From: Cladosporium sp. IMV 00045
Lineage: Eukaryota; Ascomycota; Dothideomycetes; Cladosporiales; Cladosporiaceae
Length of the DNA: 64,000 bases
Reading direction: 5' to 3'
NCBI GenBank assembly: GCA_001931905.2
Contig: MSJI02000867.1
Span: forward strand, 124,001 to 188,000
Every line of letters starts with the position of its first letter. The stretch's first letter is position 1. The translations under genes and the position numbers were made by a program. Positions 11,354 to 22,439 of the stretch are shown here, one piece after another. The notes beneath the pieces are model-generated. The model did not search any database. It saw only the letters and a program-made list of their open reading frames with translations, and was not told where the DNA came from.

Positions 11354-12715
11354 CTACAAGAGAAGAGCAGCGCCGAGAACACCCATGGCGCCGACGACGG
11401 AGCCAGCCATGGCGGTGGGCATGGCAGCAGCGCCCTCAGAAGCGCCGCTGGCGGAAGCAGAGTCGCCGGTTGAGGAAGCGTCCTGGGTGGCGGCAGCGAC
11501 GCGAATGCCGTAGTCGGTAGTGGTCTGCACGCCGGTGCTGGAGCCGGTTGTGATAGTGGTGGTAACGACAGAGGAAGCGGTAGTCTCAGCAGAGCAACCG
11601 CTCCAGGTAGTCCAGGGAGCGTCAGAACCCCAGGGACCGCTGGTCCAGCCTGACCAAGTGCTAGGAGGGCAAGCGCTGCCGCCCCACCAGCTGGTCCAGG
11701 GACCTTCGGTCCATGCGCCAGAGGACTTGTCGCTCCATGGGCCCCAACCGTTACCTGGGCCGCCTTGGCCGAAGGGACCAACACCGTTCCCACCGTGCCA
11801 GCCGCCAGGGCCACGGCCGTCAGAGTTGTTGCCGTTGGGACCCCAGCCGCCGAAGGGGCCGGGTGCGCCGGTCGTCTGAGTTTGCCAGCTGCTGACAGCA
11901 GAAGCCCAGGCAGAGTTGGAAGTCCAGGCTGAGGGCCAGGCGGAGCCTCCTGTGAGGGTTGTTAGCAAGTGTCAAAAAAATAACGTTCCCATGTGCTTCG
12001 CGAGCAAGGTGGCAAGCAGTGACAGAAAGATCGAAGACCGCATGACTGCAATGGACAAACTGGCAAGTAGAGTTCAAGAGAAAACCACACTGGAGAACCG
12101 ACCTGGACCGCCCAAGGGAAAGGCACCACCACCGAGAGCAGTAACAGGTACGCCATTCGCGCTCGCCCAAGACGTCCAGTCTGATTTCGCAGCAGAAGAC
12201 CAAGAACTCCACGCGGCAGAATCGGTCACAGTAGGAGTGGGATACGCGCTCGTCCAGCTTTGCCATTGCAGGGATTTGGAGGTCCAATCGCCCTGTTTAC
12301 CACCCCAAGGACCGCCGATGGAACCAGAAAATGGGAGAGGCTTACCACTTGTAGCGCTGAAAGTTGCTTGCGGGGACGCAGTCGGGGTCTGGCCGGCGTT
12401 GGCGCAAGCCTGAGCGATAACTTGGTAGACGGCTTCCTTGTCGGAGTCGTCGCAGTCGGAGTCGGCGACGCGGCTGTTCAAGTCGTTGAGAGCATCGCCA
12501 GTGCAGAAGGAAGACCAGTCATTGTTGTTGTCTTTGCCCACGTCACCCCAGATGTCGGAAATGCAGGAGGGGGCGCCAGACCAGGCACCGCCGCCGTTGG
12601 CACCAGGGCCGCGGTTTGAGTCGTCGCCATTGGGACCGCCGTGGTTGCCACCACCGAATTGAGGAGAGGCGGCGGCGAGGGCCAGAAGGGAAGAGGCAGC
12701 GATCGCGTGCTTCAT
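11354..12715 (-). CDS. Secreted GPI-anchored Gly/Trp-rich wall protein
   Basis: Two exons, 12715-12103 and 11949-11354, over a 153-nt intron (GTCGGT..CTCACAG) encode 402 residues. An N-terminal signal peptide (MKHAIAASSLLALAAASPQ) is followed by a Gly/Asn-rich linker. Next comes a small four-cysteine segment: SCISDIW, SSFCTGD, DSDCDD and AQACANAG. The middle is rich in Trp, Ser and Gly, with units such as WTSWASAN, WTSAY and WGGSACPP. The Ser/Thr stretch VVTTTITTGSSTG and a hydrophobic tail (SVVGAMGVLGAALLL) with small residues before it form a GPI-attachment signal. It most likely sits in the plasma membrane or cell wall. The four-cysteine part resembles a reduced CFEM domain (normally eight cysteines), so I do not call it CFEM. 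An ATG further upstream would add a long non-signal leader and is less likely. Confidence 0.8.
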
Positions 12716-15700
12716 TGTGAGAATGGCCTTGAGAGGGAGATAGTGAAGTGGAAGATGTGCCACCAGGGTTGAATGGTATGCAAGAGGGAAGTGATTGATG
12801 GATGTGCTACCGGGATGGAGAAGCAACAGCAAGAGATGGGTGAGGAATAAGAGGAAGCCAAGGATGAAGAGAGCGGAAGAGAGACAACTGATATAAGTGA
12901 AGGAAATGCAAGAGGTTGACAGGCGCTCCTACCGTACCGTGATGCGCGAAGGGTGCAGGTAGCGTGTCAGCTCCGGAGTATGCAGGCATGCAGGTCGGAG
13001 AATACGCGCGGCTGGGATGTGAGGGAGACGTCATGTGCAGAAGAGGATTTCTGGGAGAGGAGAGCCTTCAAGGACACCTACCTACCGAAAGGGTTTCGGC
13101 AGACGGGTGGATGAGTGAGATCAGACATATGAGAGCGAAAGTCCGCGGCGGTAAGGCGGAGAGGCGGAGAGAAGACTGGATCAAGGCAGACATGGGACAT
13201 GCGATTGACGAATGCAGTCTGCCTTTCGGCCACATCCGTCCACCGCGGGTAAGCAAGTCATTTGTTGTGCTTAGCTGGGATGATGGATGAAGTTACTTGG
13301 GTGAGGCTGGCGTGGCTGGGCGGAGAGAGACACAGCAGAAACAGCAAGGGAAGAAGCAAGACAGCACGAGGGTTTGCGTGGCCGGGGCGCAGGTACAGCG
13401 AATGATGAAAGTCTCTTTCTGACTACTCTGCAGGCCGAATGCGCGTGGTAGATGGCCAAAAAGGGCAACAGCAGCAAGGATGACGATGATGTTGGTTGGA
13501 TGATGTTGGTTGGCTGGAGAGGCGGAGAGTGGTGGAAGTGGAAGTGAGAGGTGAGTGATGTGAGTGTTCGGGGAATTGAGGATGGAGAGCCGACGAGGGT
13601 GCATGATGCGAGGAAAGAAGCATTTGCTTGGCAGTGGGGAAGAAGCGGAGAATGGCTCGTCACGTGATACTGCCTGGTTGTCCGCTTGTCTGGCAGCACG
13701 GTTGAAGCCATCGGTGTGCATACAGTGGAAAATGTTCATGATGGCTATGCACCACCATGTAACAATCTAGATACCTCCCTGTCACAGACTCACAGTATCA
13801 ACGTAGCAGATCACCGCCAAACCTCCTCCAGCCAAGCAAACAGTCGCGTATGCTCAGCTCGCGCGGCTGTCAGCAACACGCGCAAAAGTACAGCCAGCTG
13901 CAAGTAATCAGGCTTCGCGCGGCAGATCCAACAACCACCATGAACTATACCTTACACACAAACCATATACACAACACACTTCCTCCAACGCCGCGGCGCT
14001 TGCGTGGCCAGCCGCGTCTGCTCAGCCCGGATTGACTAATCCTATTGCTGTGCTGTGCTGTGTCCGTCCAGCGCATTAGACAAGTGATGTGATGAGTTGG
14101 GTGTCATGTATACAACTTTTGTACTCTGTACTCCACAGCCCGAAGCCACGCAAGGCAAGGCAAGGCAACACCGGTCAAAGAGGACGATGACAAAGCAGCT
14201 GGGATGTCTTGTTCTTGTTGTACTGACTCCAAGCCGTGCAAGTAGACAGCAGAGCCTCATCCTTCAGGTGCTATTTTTGCAGGCATCTTTGAAGAAACCA
14301 ACATGAAGGTACTCGCAAGATCATCAGTCGACTCTCACATCAGACAGAAACCAACTCCAGCCTCAGCCTTGCGATTTGCCTGATGGTTTGCCCGAAAAGG
14401 AAACCCCGGCGCTCATCGGTGGTCGGTCTCCGAAACATCCGACCACCGACTTTTTCCGCTGTACGAGAGACCCTTCTTTTACGTCTTCGACCTCCGAGTC
14501 TTGAAGTTGTCCGTATATCGATTGTTAACATCATCGAAGTATTTGCGGAGAGACAAGTTGAATCATTGATCGTGAACTCCGTCATGCATTCTTGTCCCTC
14601 TCTACCTTGATGTCTGCATCTCCAACTTCCCAACGATCGCCAGCATCATCATCAACCTGGAACCGTTCTTTCATTCTCTGTCACAAAAGATAACTACATG
14701 TTTATGCGGACGTGAGAGAATGTGAAATTCCCTGCTCGGAAGTCGATGGCCTTGAGAATGCGATTCTTCCAAAAACGGCCTCAAACCGGCTTGTATCTTA
14801 CAGAGTGAAAGGCCCATGATCCGCCGCAGCATACGAGGCCATGAAGCCTGACCTAGGCTCCTTCTGCTCCATTTGCTCCGAAGACTGTCAACAAGTCTGC
14901 GCTGTGTCTTGCGACTAACCATCAAAGCCGCTGCTCTTCGGGCGCTGGACTGCCTGGACTTGCCCATCCCGTCGCCACGCCCCAGAGCCTCCCAAGCAGC
15001 CATCGAAGGCCGTCGGCGGGCGACATGCGCCTCGTTGCCCGCTTTCCTTGCACTTCAAGTGGCTAAGAGCCATCGGCGTATAGCAGCATTGCCGTCCTTC
15101 CTAATCGGAAACTTCGGCGCTGTGCACCAAAGCCAGCCGAGGTGGTTGGCGAGCAAGGTGATGAGCTTGCCACACCGCAGTAATGTTCTGCTGTGGGGTC
15201 TGCAAGGCTAGCGGCGATGGAGCGCAGGCTGATCGCATACGATAGCGCTTGAGCACGACTTGCCACTCTATGATCTCAAGTCCGCGGAGGTGACGATGAC
15301 GGCGACTATCAACCAGCTCTTTTCGCAACTCGCCGTTTTGCTCCACCGCATTCGCTCATCCGCAAACTCCCTTGAGTATTATGGGAAAAACTTACAGGCT
15401 CGCTAAGAAACCTGGAGCATGGGTGTTCTCCACTCAGCGAAGCGATTCCACAGCTTTCATCCAAATGCGCTGCACGTCCGATCAAGTATAGGTGGGTTTC
15501 AGGCCTTGTCACCGTTGGAGTGCTTGTGATAATCGAAGGACGCCATGGCAAAATGATGCCAGTCGGAGAGTTTGATGGAACCTATGAGAGTTGTTCGTTT
15601 GTAACATGCTGCTGCTCCCCCGCCATCAATCTGGCCATGAAATAGTCGTTCCAATGCGTAAAATGACAGCGGTAGAGACCGGCATCATGTTGTGGTTTTC

Positions 15701-16216
15701 CCCTGTTGTGCCCACAACACAGTAACGGCCGCGCTCAATGCCAACGACACCCTCCTGAAATCTTCGTATGTCGTCAATTGATGCGGCCTATAACCAATCG
15801 CACAAGGTATACATCTCTCTCCGGGGGCATGCCTCGGTGTTTGCTCGGTCAAGGTTGGAGGGCATGAACTTCACTTCGCACGCTGGGTCACTGTAATGAA
15901 GGACAATGTAGAAGAAAGTTGCAAGTAAGAAGCTCTTTGGATTTGTGAATGCTTGAATAACCATAGGAACTCCGTCTCCCTTCTTAGACACACCTTCATC
16001 CGACTGATCCCGTCAGAATAGCAGAAACAGCGCAAAGAAAACTCCCAGGTGGTAAAACGTCTTGCGGTTCCGTCCGAGATCCTCAAGGAATGTCATTTGG
16101 TGGTTGTGACCTGATCCCCCCGCAAAGAAGACTCGGAGTAGTGAGCAATGTTGTTGATTTGCGGCATCACGCGGTATGCTCCATAGAGTATGTTGCAGTC
16201 CAGTGCTGCACGTTCT
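12716..16216. other. Long spacer, no convincing gene
   Basis: The first few hundred bases are the purine-rich upstream region of the wall-protein gene. Minor direct repeats occur: ATGATGTTGGTTGG twice near 13485-13513, and a GGCAA run near 14150-14168. Frames of 60-148 codons on both strands between 13271 and 15551 overlap in antiphase and look like chance. No RNA gene or transposon end was seen. Confidence 0.3.
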
Positions 16217-16933
16217 TTATTCCAAAACATCACCGCCCTGGCGAGTGCGTCCACAGATCGCAAAGTCCGGATTCGGCCCAAAGTCTTTCTTGAACTGGTT
16301 CCCATGAGCGTCAACGAAGCTCTTGTTCGGGCGAGGGCGAGGAGTAGAGGCAAGAGCGCGATCCTCGCTAGCAGCATCCTCGGCGCTAGATGCGGCGCCG
16401 CTGGAAGCATCCCTGCCCATCGGGGAAGGCCAACGGAGATGAGAAGGAAGACGAAAGAACTCGGCGCCGCGGTCGTCGATGTACGACGCGTCACTGTCGG
16501 AGTGGGTTGGGGACTCGTGCTCGTGCTCGGGCTCGTTCAGGTCGCCGACGGCGCGTTTACCGTAGCCTTGGAAGACATAGACTCTGTTGTCGGTGTAGGA
16601 GCACTGGCTGTCGAAACTGTCATCTGAAGCAGACGCGCTGCCGCTTTGGCTGATAAGCTCAGCGCGACGGCCAACAGGAATGGCATTGCCAGTGTGTGCT
16701 TGCACCAACTTGTCGAGCTGCTTGAGTGCCTTGTTGTTGTCAGCTCTGGCCTCGGCGAGGAGCTGCTCGGCTCTGGTGATGTTCTCAGCCGAGGTTTGGA
16801 CCGTCCCCTGGATGGTCTGAATTTGCGAAACGATGGAAGATGGGTTTGTCGCGTTTGTGGGAGATCGGTGTTGCTGGCCCGAGCGAATGGGAAAGGTCGA
16901 AGTGTCTTCGCTTGCAGCGTTTCTTGCGGACAT
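16217..16933 (-). CDS. Hypothetical coiled-coil protein
   Basis: A single uninterrupted frame of 238 codons starts at ATG 16933 (MSARNAASEDTSTFPIR). Residues about 35-85 form a likely coiled coil (IVSQIQTIQGTVQTSAE through EARADNNKALKQLDKLV). The rest is Ser/Asp/Glu-rich with little order, ending with NKSFVDAHGNQFKKDFGPN. There is no signal peptide, membrane segment or catalytic motif. The antisense frame of 145 codons is Arg-rich and looks like a shadow. I do not recognise the family. Confidence 0.6.
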   Translation of the reverse strand: MSARNAASEDTSTFPIRSGQQHRSPTNATNPSSIVSQIQTIQGTVQTSAENITRAEQLLAEARADNNKALKQLDKLVQAHTGNAIPVGRRAELISQSGSASASDDSFDSQCSYTDNRVYVFQGYGKRAVGDLNEPEHEHESPTHSDSDASYIDDRGAEFFRLPSHLRWPSPMGRDASSGAASSAEDAASEDRALASTPRPRPNKSFVDAHGNQFKKDFGPNPDFAICGRTRQGGDVLE

Positions 16934-18107
16934 TGCGACTGAGAAATGTGAGTGTTGGTGGAGAACGGCGTAGAAGATGGTGTTGTGGAGGTGATGGTGC
17001 TGGAAGGTGGTGGTGGCTGGCTGCCGTCAAAAAGTGCTTCTTGCTGGTGAATCGGAACATGGGAGACTTTGTCTAGACCTAATCAGGCTCAGAGGCAACG
17101 TATGACTCACATACATCTGAGGGAGTGAATGATGAGTGCAGTCTTTTGGACGGCTCTGTACTCGAATATCATAAATTCACCGATTTCTGACTTGGCCCTG
17201 CTTGCTAAATGACAGCGCTGTACAAAGAAAGCTCTCGGCTTGAAGACACTACAGTCCATGTGGGAAGGGCTCAATAATTTGGATTATTTCAGGGGTCCGC
17301 TTTTTCTAGAGTATGTCCATCTTCAGTGCTAAAGCAAGAAAGCCTTACCAATGCTCCTGTCACTTTTGCATATGGCAAATGCTCGTTGTACCTGTAGTCA
17401 AGAGAATTCTTTTCTAAAACAATCGCTTTGACGGCTGCATTTGTCGCTTAGATGGCACAAGATCTCAGGAGCATTCCAGGAGTCAGTTCCAGCGCGAAGC
17501 TGCACAGCAAGCGACAAGAACCCACTGGGCTTAGGGGATGAACTCATGTAAACTAACAACTTACCACGATTGAAAGGAATTGGAAGAAAAGCACAGAGAG
17601 CACAGTTGTCGTATTTCTGCGCGATAGAAGCTCATGCGCAACGCCAAAGAAAGTTCAACAAAGTCAAGGCACTATCCCTCGGACACAAATTGATACTTTG
17701 TCCATGCAAAAGAAGCAGCTCAATTTACAAGTTCAAACAGCAAAGAAAAAAATACAGCTCAGTGCCTATGGCCTCATCTTTGAGACGAACAAGCAGGCAG
17801 ACCAATCAGTTGAAGACCTACGCATCAAGACGGCGGGCCCAGAGAAGATGAAGCTCCGAGATGTCGAAGGCTTGTTGTGAGGAAGTGGTGGGGAGACTGG
17901 AGGTCACTTCGCTTTCGCGGAAGTCAATGGTATTATGAGTGAATCTGAAGAATGATGGCGAGTGTTGGCCACGCAGGCGTATGCGGGAAAGGTCAAGATT
18001 CTCCCAGAAGAAGCAAGATGCAGCGGTATGCTTTCTTGCGGACAGCTTCGGCCAGGCGGCCTCCTCCCTGCCGCAGCTTGACGGCGGAGGCCGCGGATCG
18101 CTTCGGT
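16934..18107. other. Spacer with a weak small frame
   Basis: This is the upstream region of the 16217-16933 gene, then sequence without clear genes except the small candidate frame at 17704-17880. No repeats or terminators stand out. Confidence 0.3.
17704..17880 (+). CDS. Possible small or partial coding frame
   Basis: ATG 17704 opens 58 codons (MQKKQLNLQVQTAKKKIQL, ending KLRDVEGLL). The frame is already open without an ATG from about 17553. The composition is Lys/Gln/Leu-rich and helix-prone, unlike most chance frames nearby. It could be the last exon of a decayed gene. There is no homologue in the window and no good acceptor upstream. Confidence 0.2.
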   Translation: MQKKQLNLQVQTAKKKIQLSAYGLIFETNKQADQSVEDLRIKTAGPEKMKLRDVEGLL

Positions 18108-18590
18108 TCAGGACCTCCTCGCTACCCGCGAAATTTGTTCCGCGTCTGTCACAGCGGAATGAAGAAGCAAATGTCGGTGTGGATGTGAAAGTCCCCAGGA
18201 CTGTGACACTGATGATCGGTTTGGGTAGCTGTTGGGCGAGTTTGTCATGGTCAATGGACTCTTGCCGGTCATCCCCGTGATGCTACTGTCAATTGCGTAC
18301 TCAGCGCGTTGGTACAGGCTGAATGAGATAGTGCGAACCACAGTGGCACTGATCATCGGCGGTCAGACACCACGCCAGAAACCACATAGACCCTTCGATG
18401 CATCTTTGACGGTGGACGTGAACGTGGTATCGTAGCTCTGCATGCCGCACTTTGCAAAGTCCAGTGGGAACGCAGCGAACGTAATAAGCACGCTGGAGGT
18501 GGATGCCGAGATCTCCGTACGATATTTTTCTGCCCATTGTTTTGCATCTCTGCTTAGGCGGAAGGAAAGGATGCTGGATTGATCCGGCAT
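18108..18590 (-). pseudogene. Mitochondrial carrier (SLC25-type) remnant
   Basis: Reading from ATG 18590, the frame gives SSVLITFAAFPLDFAKCGMQ and then TTFTSTVKDASK and CGFWRGV. PLDFAKCGMQ fits the carrier signature P-x-[DE]-x-x-[KR], and GFWRGV is the usual motif at the end of a matrix loop. The frame stops at TGA 18365-18363 but continues in the same frame with PPMISATVVRTISFSLYQRA, which is typical carrier helix sequence. After about 60 more codons the similarity is lost. Only one to one and a half of the three repeats remain, against about 300 residues normally. The intact protein would exchange a metabolite across the inner mitochondrial membrane; the substrate is unknown. The DNA upstream of 18590 does not look carrier-like. 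Confidence 0.7.
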
Positions 18591-19398
18591 GGTGTTGGTG
18601 TTCAAGGCAATATCCGCAAGATACCTTTTCGCTCCAGGATGCTGAGTTGGTCCACCATCGTGGACCAGCCCAGGGCTTTCTATGGAGCTGCCTGTACAGG
18701 CGCTCCATGAAGCCGTGGGTAGGTGCAGTCGCCGCCGGAAGGAGAGACCAGGAGGCTGGTCATACTGAAGGGTGCTCAAGGTGAGCTGATCAGGTGCGAA
18801 AGCACGAGACAATGCCGGGGTTTCACGAGCTCGCTGAGCGCGGCGACGAGAAGGCGGACGCGTGATGTGTAGTGTGACTGATGGTGTCATGTTGAGGAGA
18901 CTGGGCCCGGAGCGCGGCCTCGATGGCGATGGATGTGGTTGGATTGACATGGTCGTGATGGTGTGTCATGGGAGGAGGATGGTCAGTCGAGGAGAATGAA
19001 ACCGCCATGTCAACACCAGCGATTGGCAGCAGCAGAACAGCACACGGGTGCCAAGTCTCCTCGACAGAAGGAGCGAGATCATCAGGAAGAGCTCCATGTA
19101 CTACTGGCAGTGGCATTGTAGACCTCCACAGTGAATACTTTGGGAGGGACGAACTCTTTGGGGAGTGCTTCATAGGCTTTCTCATTAATCGGTCTATTGT
19201 ATCATGAATCTTCCTCCTTTGCGGCCTTGTAGCGCGCCTAGGAACGAAAGCATTGACTAAACGCGTCCGTGAATTCCTCCTTCACCGCATCCTCTCCCTG
19301 CTGTGCCCTTTGCCTTTCCTAACAGATATGACTTCTTACTCCATCGCTCCCGTCATGTGCATTTTTGGTAACACTGTCCAATTGTCAACCTTAATCAG
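18591..19398. other. Spacer, nothing convincing
   Basis: The frame of the carrier remnant extends to about 18950 without carrier-like sequence. No other coding signal, repeat or RNA gene was seen. Confidence 0.3.
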
Positions 19399-20106
19399 TC
19401 AGCGACGAAGGTTGTCGGTCTTGGAAACGCGCCAAATGGATCTGCTGCGCTTGCGAACAGCGCCTGGGTCATCCTCGATCTGGTCGGCAAAAGCGTCTTC
19501 TTTGCTGTCTCCATGGAGAGGGTCAACCTCGTCTTTCTGAACTTGCATGGGAGAATCACCAGCGGAAGACATGCAGGAGCTGGAGACGCGCCTGGCCGCA
19601 ACAAACTGGTGAGGGCGAGAGGATGGGCCGATCTCGAGGCTAGGGGAGAGAGGCTGATTGTCGAAGGAAGAGAGCGCGAGGCGATAACCAACAGCCGTGA
19701 AGGAGACAGGGCGCTGTCTCCGTGGGTTGTAGACACTTTCTAGGAACACGAGAGATGGCTGGCGGGTCTGCTGCTGGGTCAGGCTGTCGAGATCTTTCTT
19801 CTTCTGATACATCTGCTTCTCACGCTCAGCCAAGATGACTTGCTCATCGCGGGCCTTGCGCCAGAGCCTCTGAGCTTCCTGGTACTGAGAGTCGACAAAC
19901 TTGCGACCGCGGTCCAAAGACGCCCTCTCCCGCTTGATGGTCTGCTTCTCCTGCTCCAGCGCCTGCTCACGCTGCTCCAGATTGTCCTGCGCCTTGGTTA
20001 GCTTTGGAAGCCGAGCTTTGGCCGTCTGTTCCAGCTCTGCGAAGTCGCCACAGAAACGCTCGAAGACGGCGGTGATGTTGTCCTTGTCGATATCCATGGA
20101 AGCCAT
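19399..20106 (-). CDS. Hypothetical coiled-coil protein
   Basis: An uninterrupted frame of 235 codons starts at ATG 20106 (MASMDIDKDNITAVFERF); a second Met follows at codon 4. Residues about 15-115 are a strong coiled coil rich in Glu, Gln, Lys and Arg (LEQREQALEQEKQTIKRERA, then AQRLWRKARDEQVILAEREK). The C-terminal half is Ser/Pro-rich and disordered, ending with basic SRSIWRVSKTDNLRR. There is no targeting signal. Other genes in the window (16217-16933, 35149-35529, 59015-59269) also encode short coiled coils, but I see no clear sequence relationship. Function unknown. Confidence 0.65.
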   Translation of the reverse strand: MASMDIDKDNITAVFERFCGDFAELEQTAKARLPKLTKAQDNLEQREQALEQEKQTIKRERASLDRGRKFVDSQYQEAQRLWRKARDEQVILAEREKQMYQKKKDLDSLTQQQTRQPSLVFLESVYNPRRQRPVSFTAVGYRLALSSFDNQPLSPSLEIGPSSRPHQFVAARRVSSSCMSSAGDSPMQVQKDEVDPLHGDSKEDAFADQIEDDPGAVRKRSRSIWRVSKTDNLRR

Positions 20107-20900
20107 GATTTGAACTTTTGGCGACAAATGGTTGTTAGCTGGAGGCGAAGAGTAGGCGTTGGAGCCAGTTGCGCGTTCTGAATTTGCCGATGAGGCAAGC
20201 TTCGTGTAATATCGTTGACTGAGAACTTTGTGGATGGTAGCCTCGTGCGAAACGATGCGAAAAACCCGTGGCAGCCTCGTATTGATGATCGATATGCCGG
20301 AATTCTTGTTTCGTCTAACAGATGTCTTTTGCTGTAACTGATGGTGAAAATTCTGCTTGGAGCTCTGTCACAGTTGACAAATGGAGCTGAAGATTAGTCC
20401 TCGTGATTGGAGGTACAAGGCCCAAGCTTCCGACTAACGTAAGTGAAGTCACATGGAGTTGAAAGTCGTATTGTAGCCGAAGAAGCTGTCCATCAAGGAG
20501 GGCTTCAATGCGATTTACCAACCATACGAATCTGCTTGGATCGATTGCGCCTTCCCATTGTTACATGAGTTGACTGCGGGCAATAAACCATCATCCGATA
20601 GTTCTTGGAAACCAGCAGCGAAATAGAATCAGAATGGCGCGCGTGAAGCCATTGTGACGAGCTTAAATGCCCGCTGTTCATAGCATTGAACACATACTCG
20701 GTATCTCTTCCTATTCACCAGGCAGCATTACGACATAGCTGCCGCGAATTACGCTTTACATCAACACACCACGTCGTCGGTCACCATAGCTCGGGACCCA
20801 CCGTCGAACATAAAGACAGCAACGGCGCCGCTCACTCTACACTCTTTCCACGCAACACTCACTCCACTTCACTCTGAAATCAACCTCCCCACCGAGCACC
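20107..20900. other. Divergent promoter region
   Basis: This separates the minus-strand coiled-coil gene from the plus-strand gene at 20901. The last 80 bases before 20901 are C/T/A-rich (CACTCTACACTCTTTCC), a usual fungal leader. No TATA box is clear. Confidence 0.35.
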
Positions 20901-21827
20901 ATGGAAGATACGATGGAAAATATGCTTCGCAAACGCCGTCGCGACTTATTCGATGATCCGCTTGTTGGAACTTCCGGCCGTCGCCGCATGATGATAGAAG
21001 ATGACTTGTCGACAGACCGCAGGGGTGGAAATCGTGTCAGATTTGACGAATCTGGTGGATTAGACGGATTTAGAATGGATTATGGACCATTTGACGACGA
21101 TGGCCTCGCTCCGAGGGGTCGTCGTTACTGGGGACTTGACGAGCCGATCTTTGATGGTCGTAGGGGTGGCAGAACCGGGGGCTTTGATGAAGATCTTTTC
21201 GGGTTCCATGAACAACCTTTCGATTACATGGATACTGGTCGTAGCGCAATGATGGGCGACATTGCCCTGTATGACGAGCTGGAAGCTCATCATCGAGGTC
21301 CGTTTCCTGCTCCCGCTTACGGAGAGGACATTCTCACTGGTCTCGACCTGGACCATTCACAACGTACGCGACCTCTAGCGATGGATCGCGGTATGGATGT
21401 CTTCGCCTCTGGGTCGCGTGGCACCTTTGCCGAAGACCTTTCGCGTATCTGGGATGCCGACTACATTGAAGGTGAAGACTAGGATGAGGTTGATCCATGG
21501 AATCTTATGGATTCGATTGAGCACGAACCGATGGACTCGAGGAACTACGGTGACGATCCGATGGCAATCTTCCGTTCTGCCGTCAATGATCCTCCCAGGC
21601 TGCGAGCACCGTCGCCATCTCTGACATCAGGATATACATTGTCCGCCGGCGCAAATGCTGATGCAAGCTTCCCAAGGTATCGACGCACGCCAGGTCACAG
21701 GATGGGTAACCCACAAGCAGACATGCTCCTTGGTGCCAGGCCGCTGCGCGGTCGCGAGGGGACACCAATGCCTGATGTGATGGGCCCAGCTCCTGCAAGG
21801 TACAGGAAGCTTCGCCCGAGGATCTGA
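20901..21827 (+). pseudogene. First gene of a tandem pair, interrupted by an in-frame TAG
   Basis: ATG 20901 (in CACCATGG context) opens 193 codons of Arg/Asp/Gly-rich, low-complexity protein with DEPIFDGRRGGRTGGFDED in the middle. TAG at 21480-21482 stops it, but the same frame then continues 115 codons to TGA 21827. The part beyond the stop is conserved with the next gene: DDPMAIF against PDPMEAF, SLTSGYTL against SIASGYPL, and MGNPQADMLLGARPLRGR against MGTPQADMLLGAAPMRGR. So a 308-residue protein existed or is still made by readthrough. The stop context is GAC TAG GAT, not the efficient TGA-CTA readthrough context. The family is unknown; the upstream part alone would lack the conserved C terminus. 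Confidence 0.6.
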
Positions 21828-22439
21828 ATGCGAGATATGTGAAGAGAGCGGAGTTTCCAAAGTCAATAAGGCTTGGAGTTGGAATGTTTGTCCTACGGGC
21901 GTCGAAGTAACATCAGTGTATCGAGTAATGCGTTTGCTGCCTTCCATTTCAGCATTCACCTCTTCGTTGCTCGACAAGACTACTTGCATCCAGTGATCGC
22001 TAAACACATCATATACTTATCTCGCAGTCTGAGCGGGTCATGGGCACCTTGAGAATACACGACAGCGATGGAGAGCCGTCATCTGTTGGTCAATCCCGCC
22101 ATAGAGGCTGGAGGCAGCACTTTTCATGAGATCTGAGAAGCTTGGTCAAGTCTGTTGCAGGGATTCGTCAACACAATGTGAAACTTGGACGTAGGTACTC
22201 CGCTGGGAAGAGGGTATGATGATGATCCATTTGCCACACAGGTATTCACGTCGTTGAGTATTTCTTCATCGACGTTCACCATTTTATCATTGAGGTACAC
22301 CTTTGTCGCATTGAATGTCAGAAGCAGCCTCCCAGATATAAATTCGGCGATTTCCCTTACTTCCCGAATAGATTCTCCACCCACACGCACCATTTCCCCC
22401 TAGGCAAGAAAATCATATCAACACAGCGAAAAGACCAAC
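21828..22439. other. Spacer inside the tandem pair
   Basis: This is the 3' flank of the first gene and the promoter and leader of the second. An A-rich leader with CAACATG context precedes the ATG at 22440. No other element was seen. Confidence 0.35.

Noticed and set aside
11326..11879. Frames of 119-162 codons on both strands over the wall-protein gene
   Set aside because: Pro/Ala/Leu-rich shadows of Gly/Trp codons.
13271..13739. Minus-strand 146-148 codon frames
   Set aside because: Two overlapping antiphase frames, Ser/His/Pro-rich, typical of a C/T-rich spacer.
16190..16653. Plus-strand Arg-rich frames opposite the coiled-coil gene
   Set aside because: Antisense of an acidic, Ser-rich coding sequence gives such Arg/Ala-rich frames.
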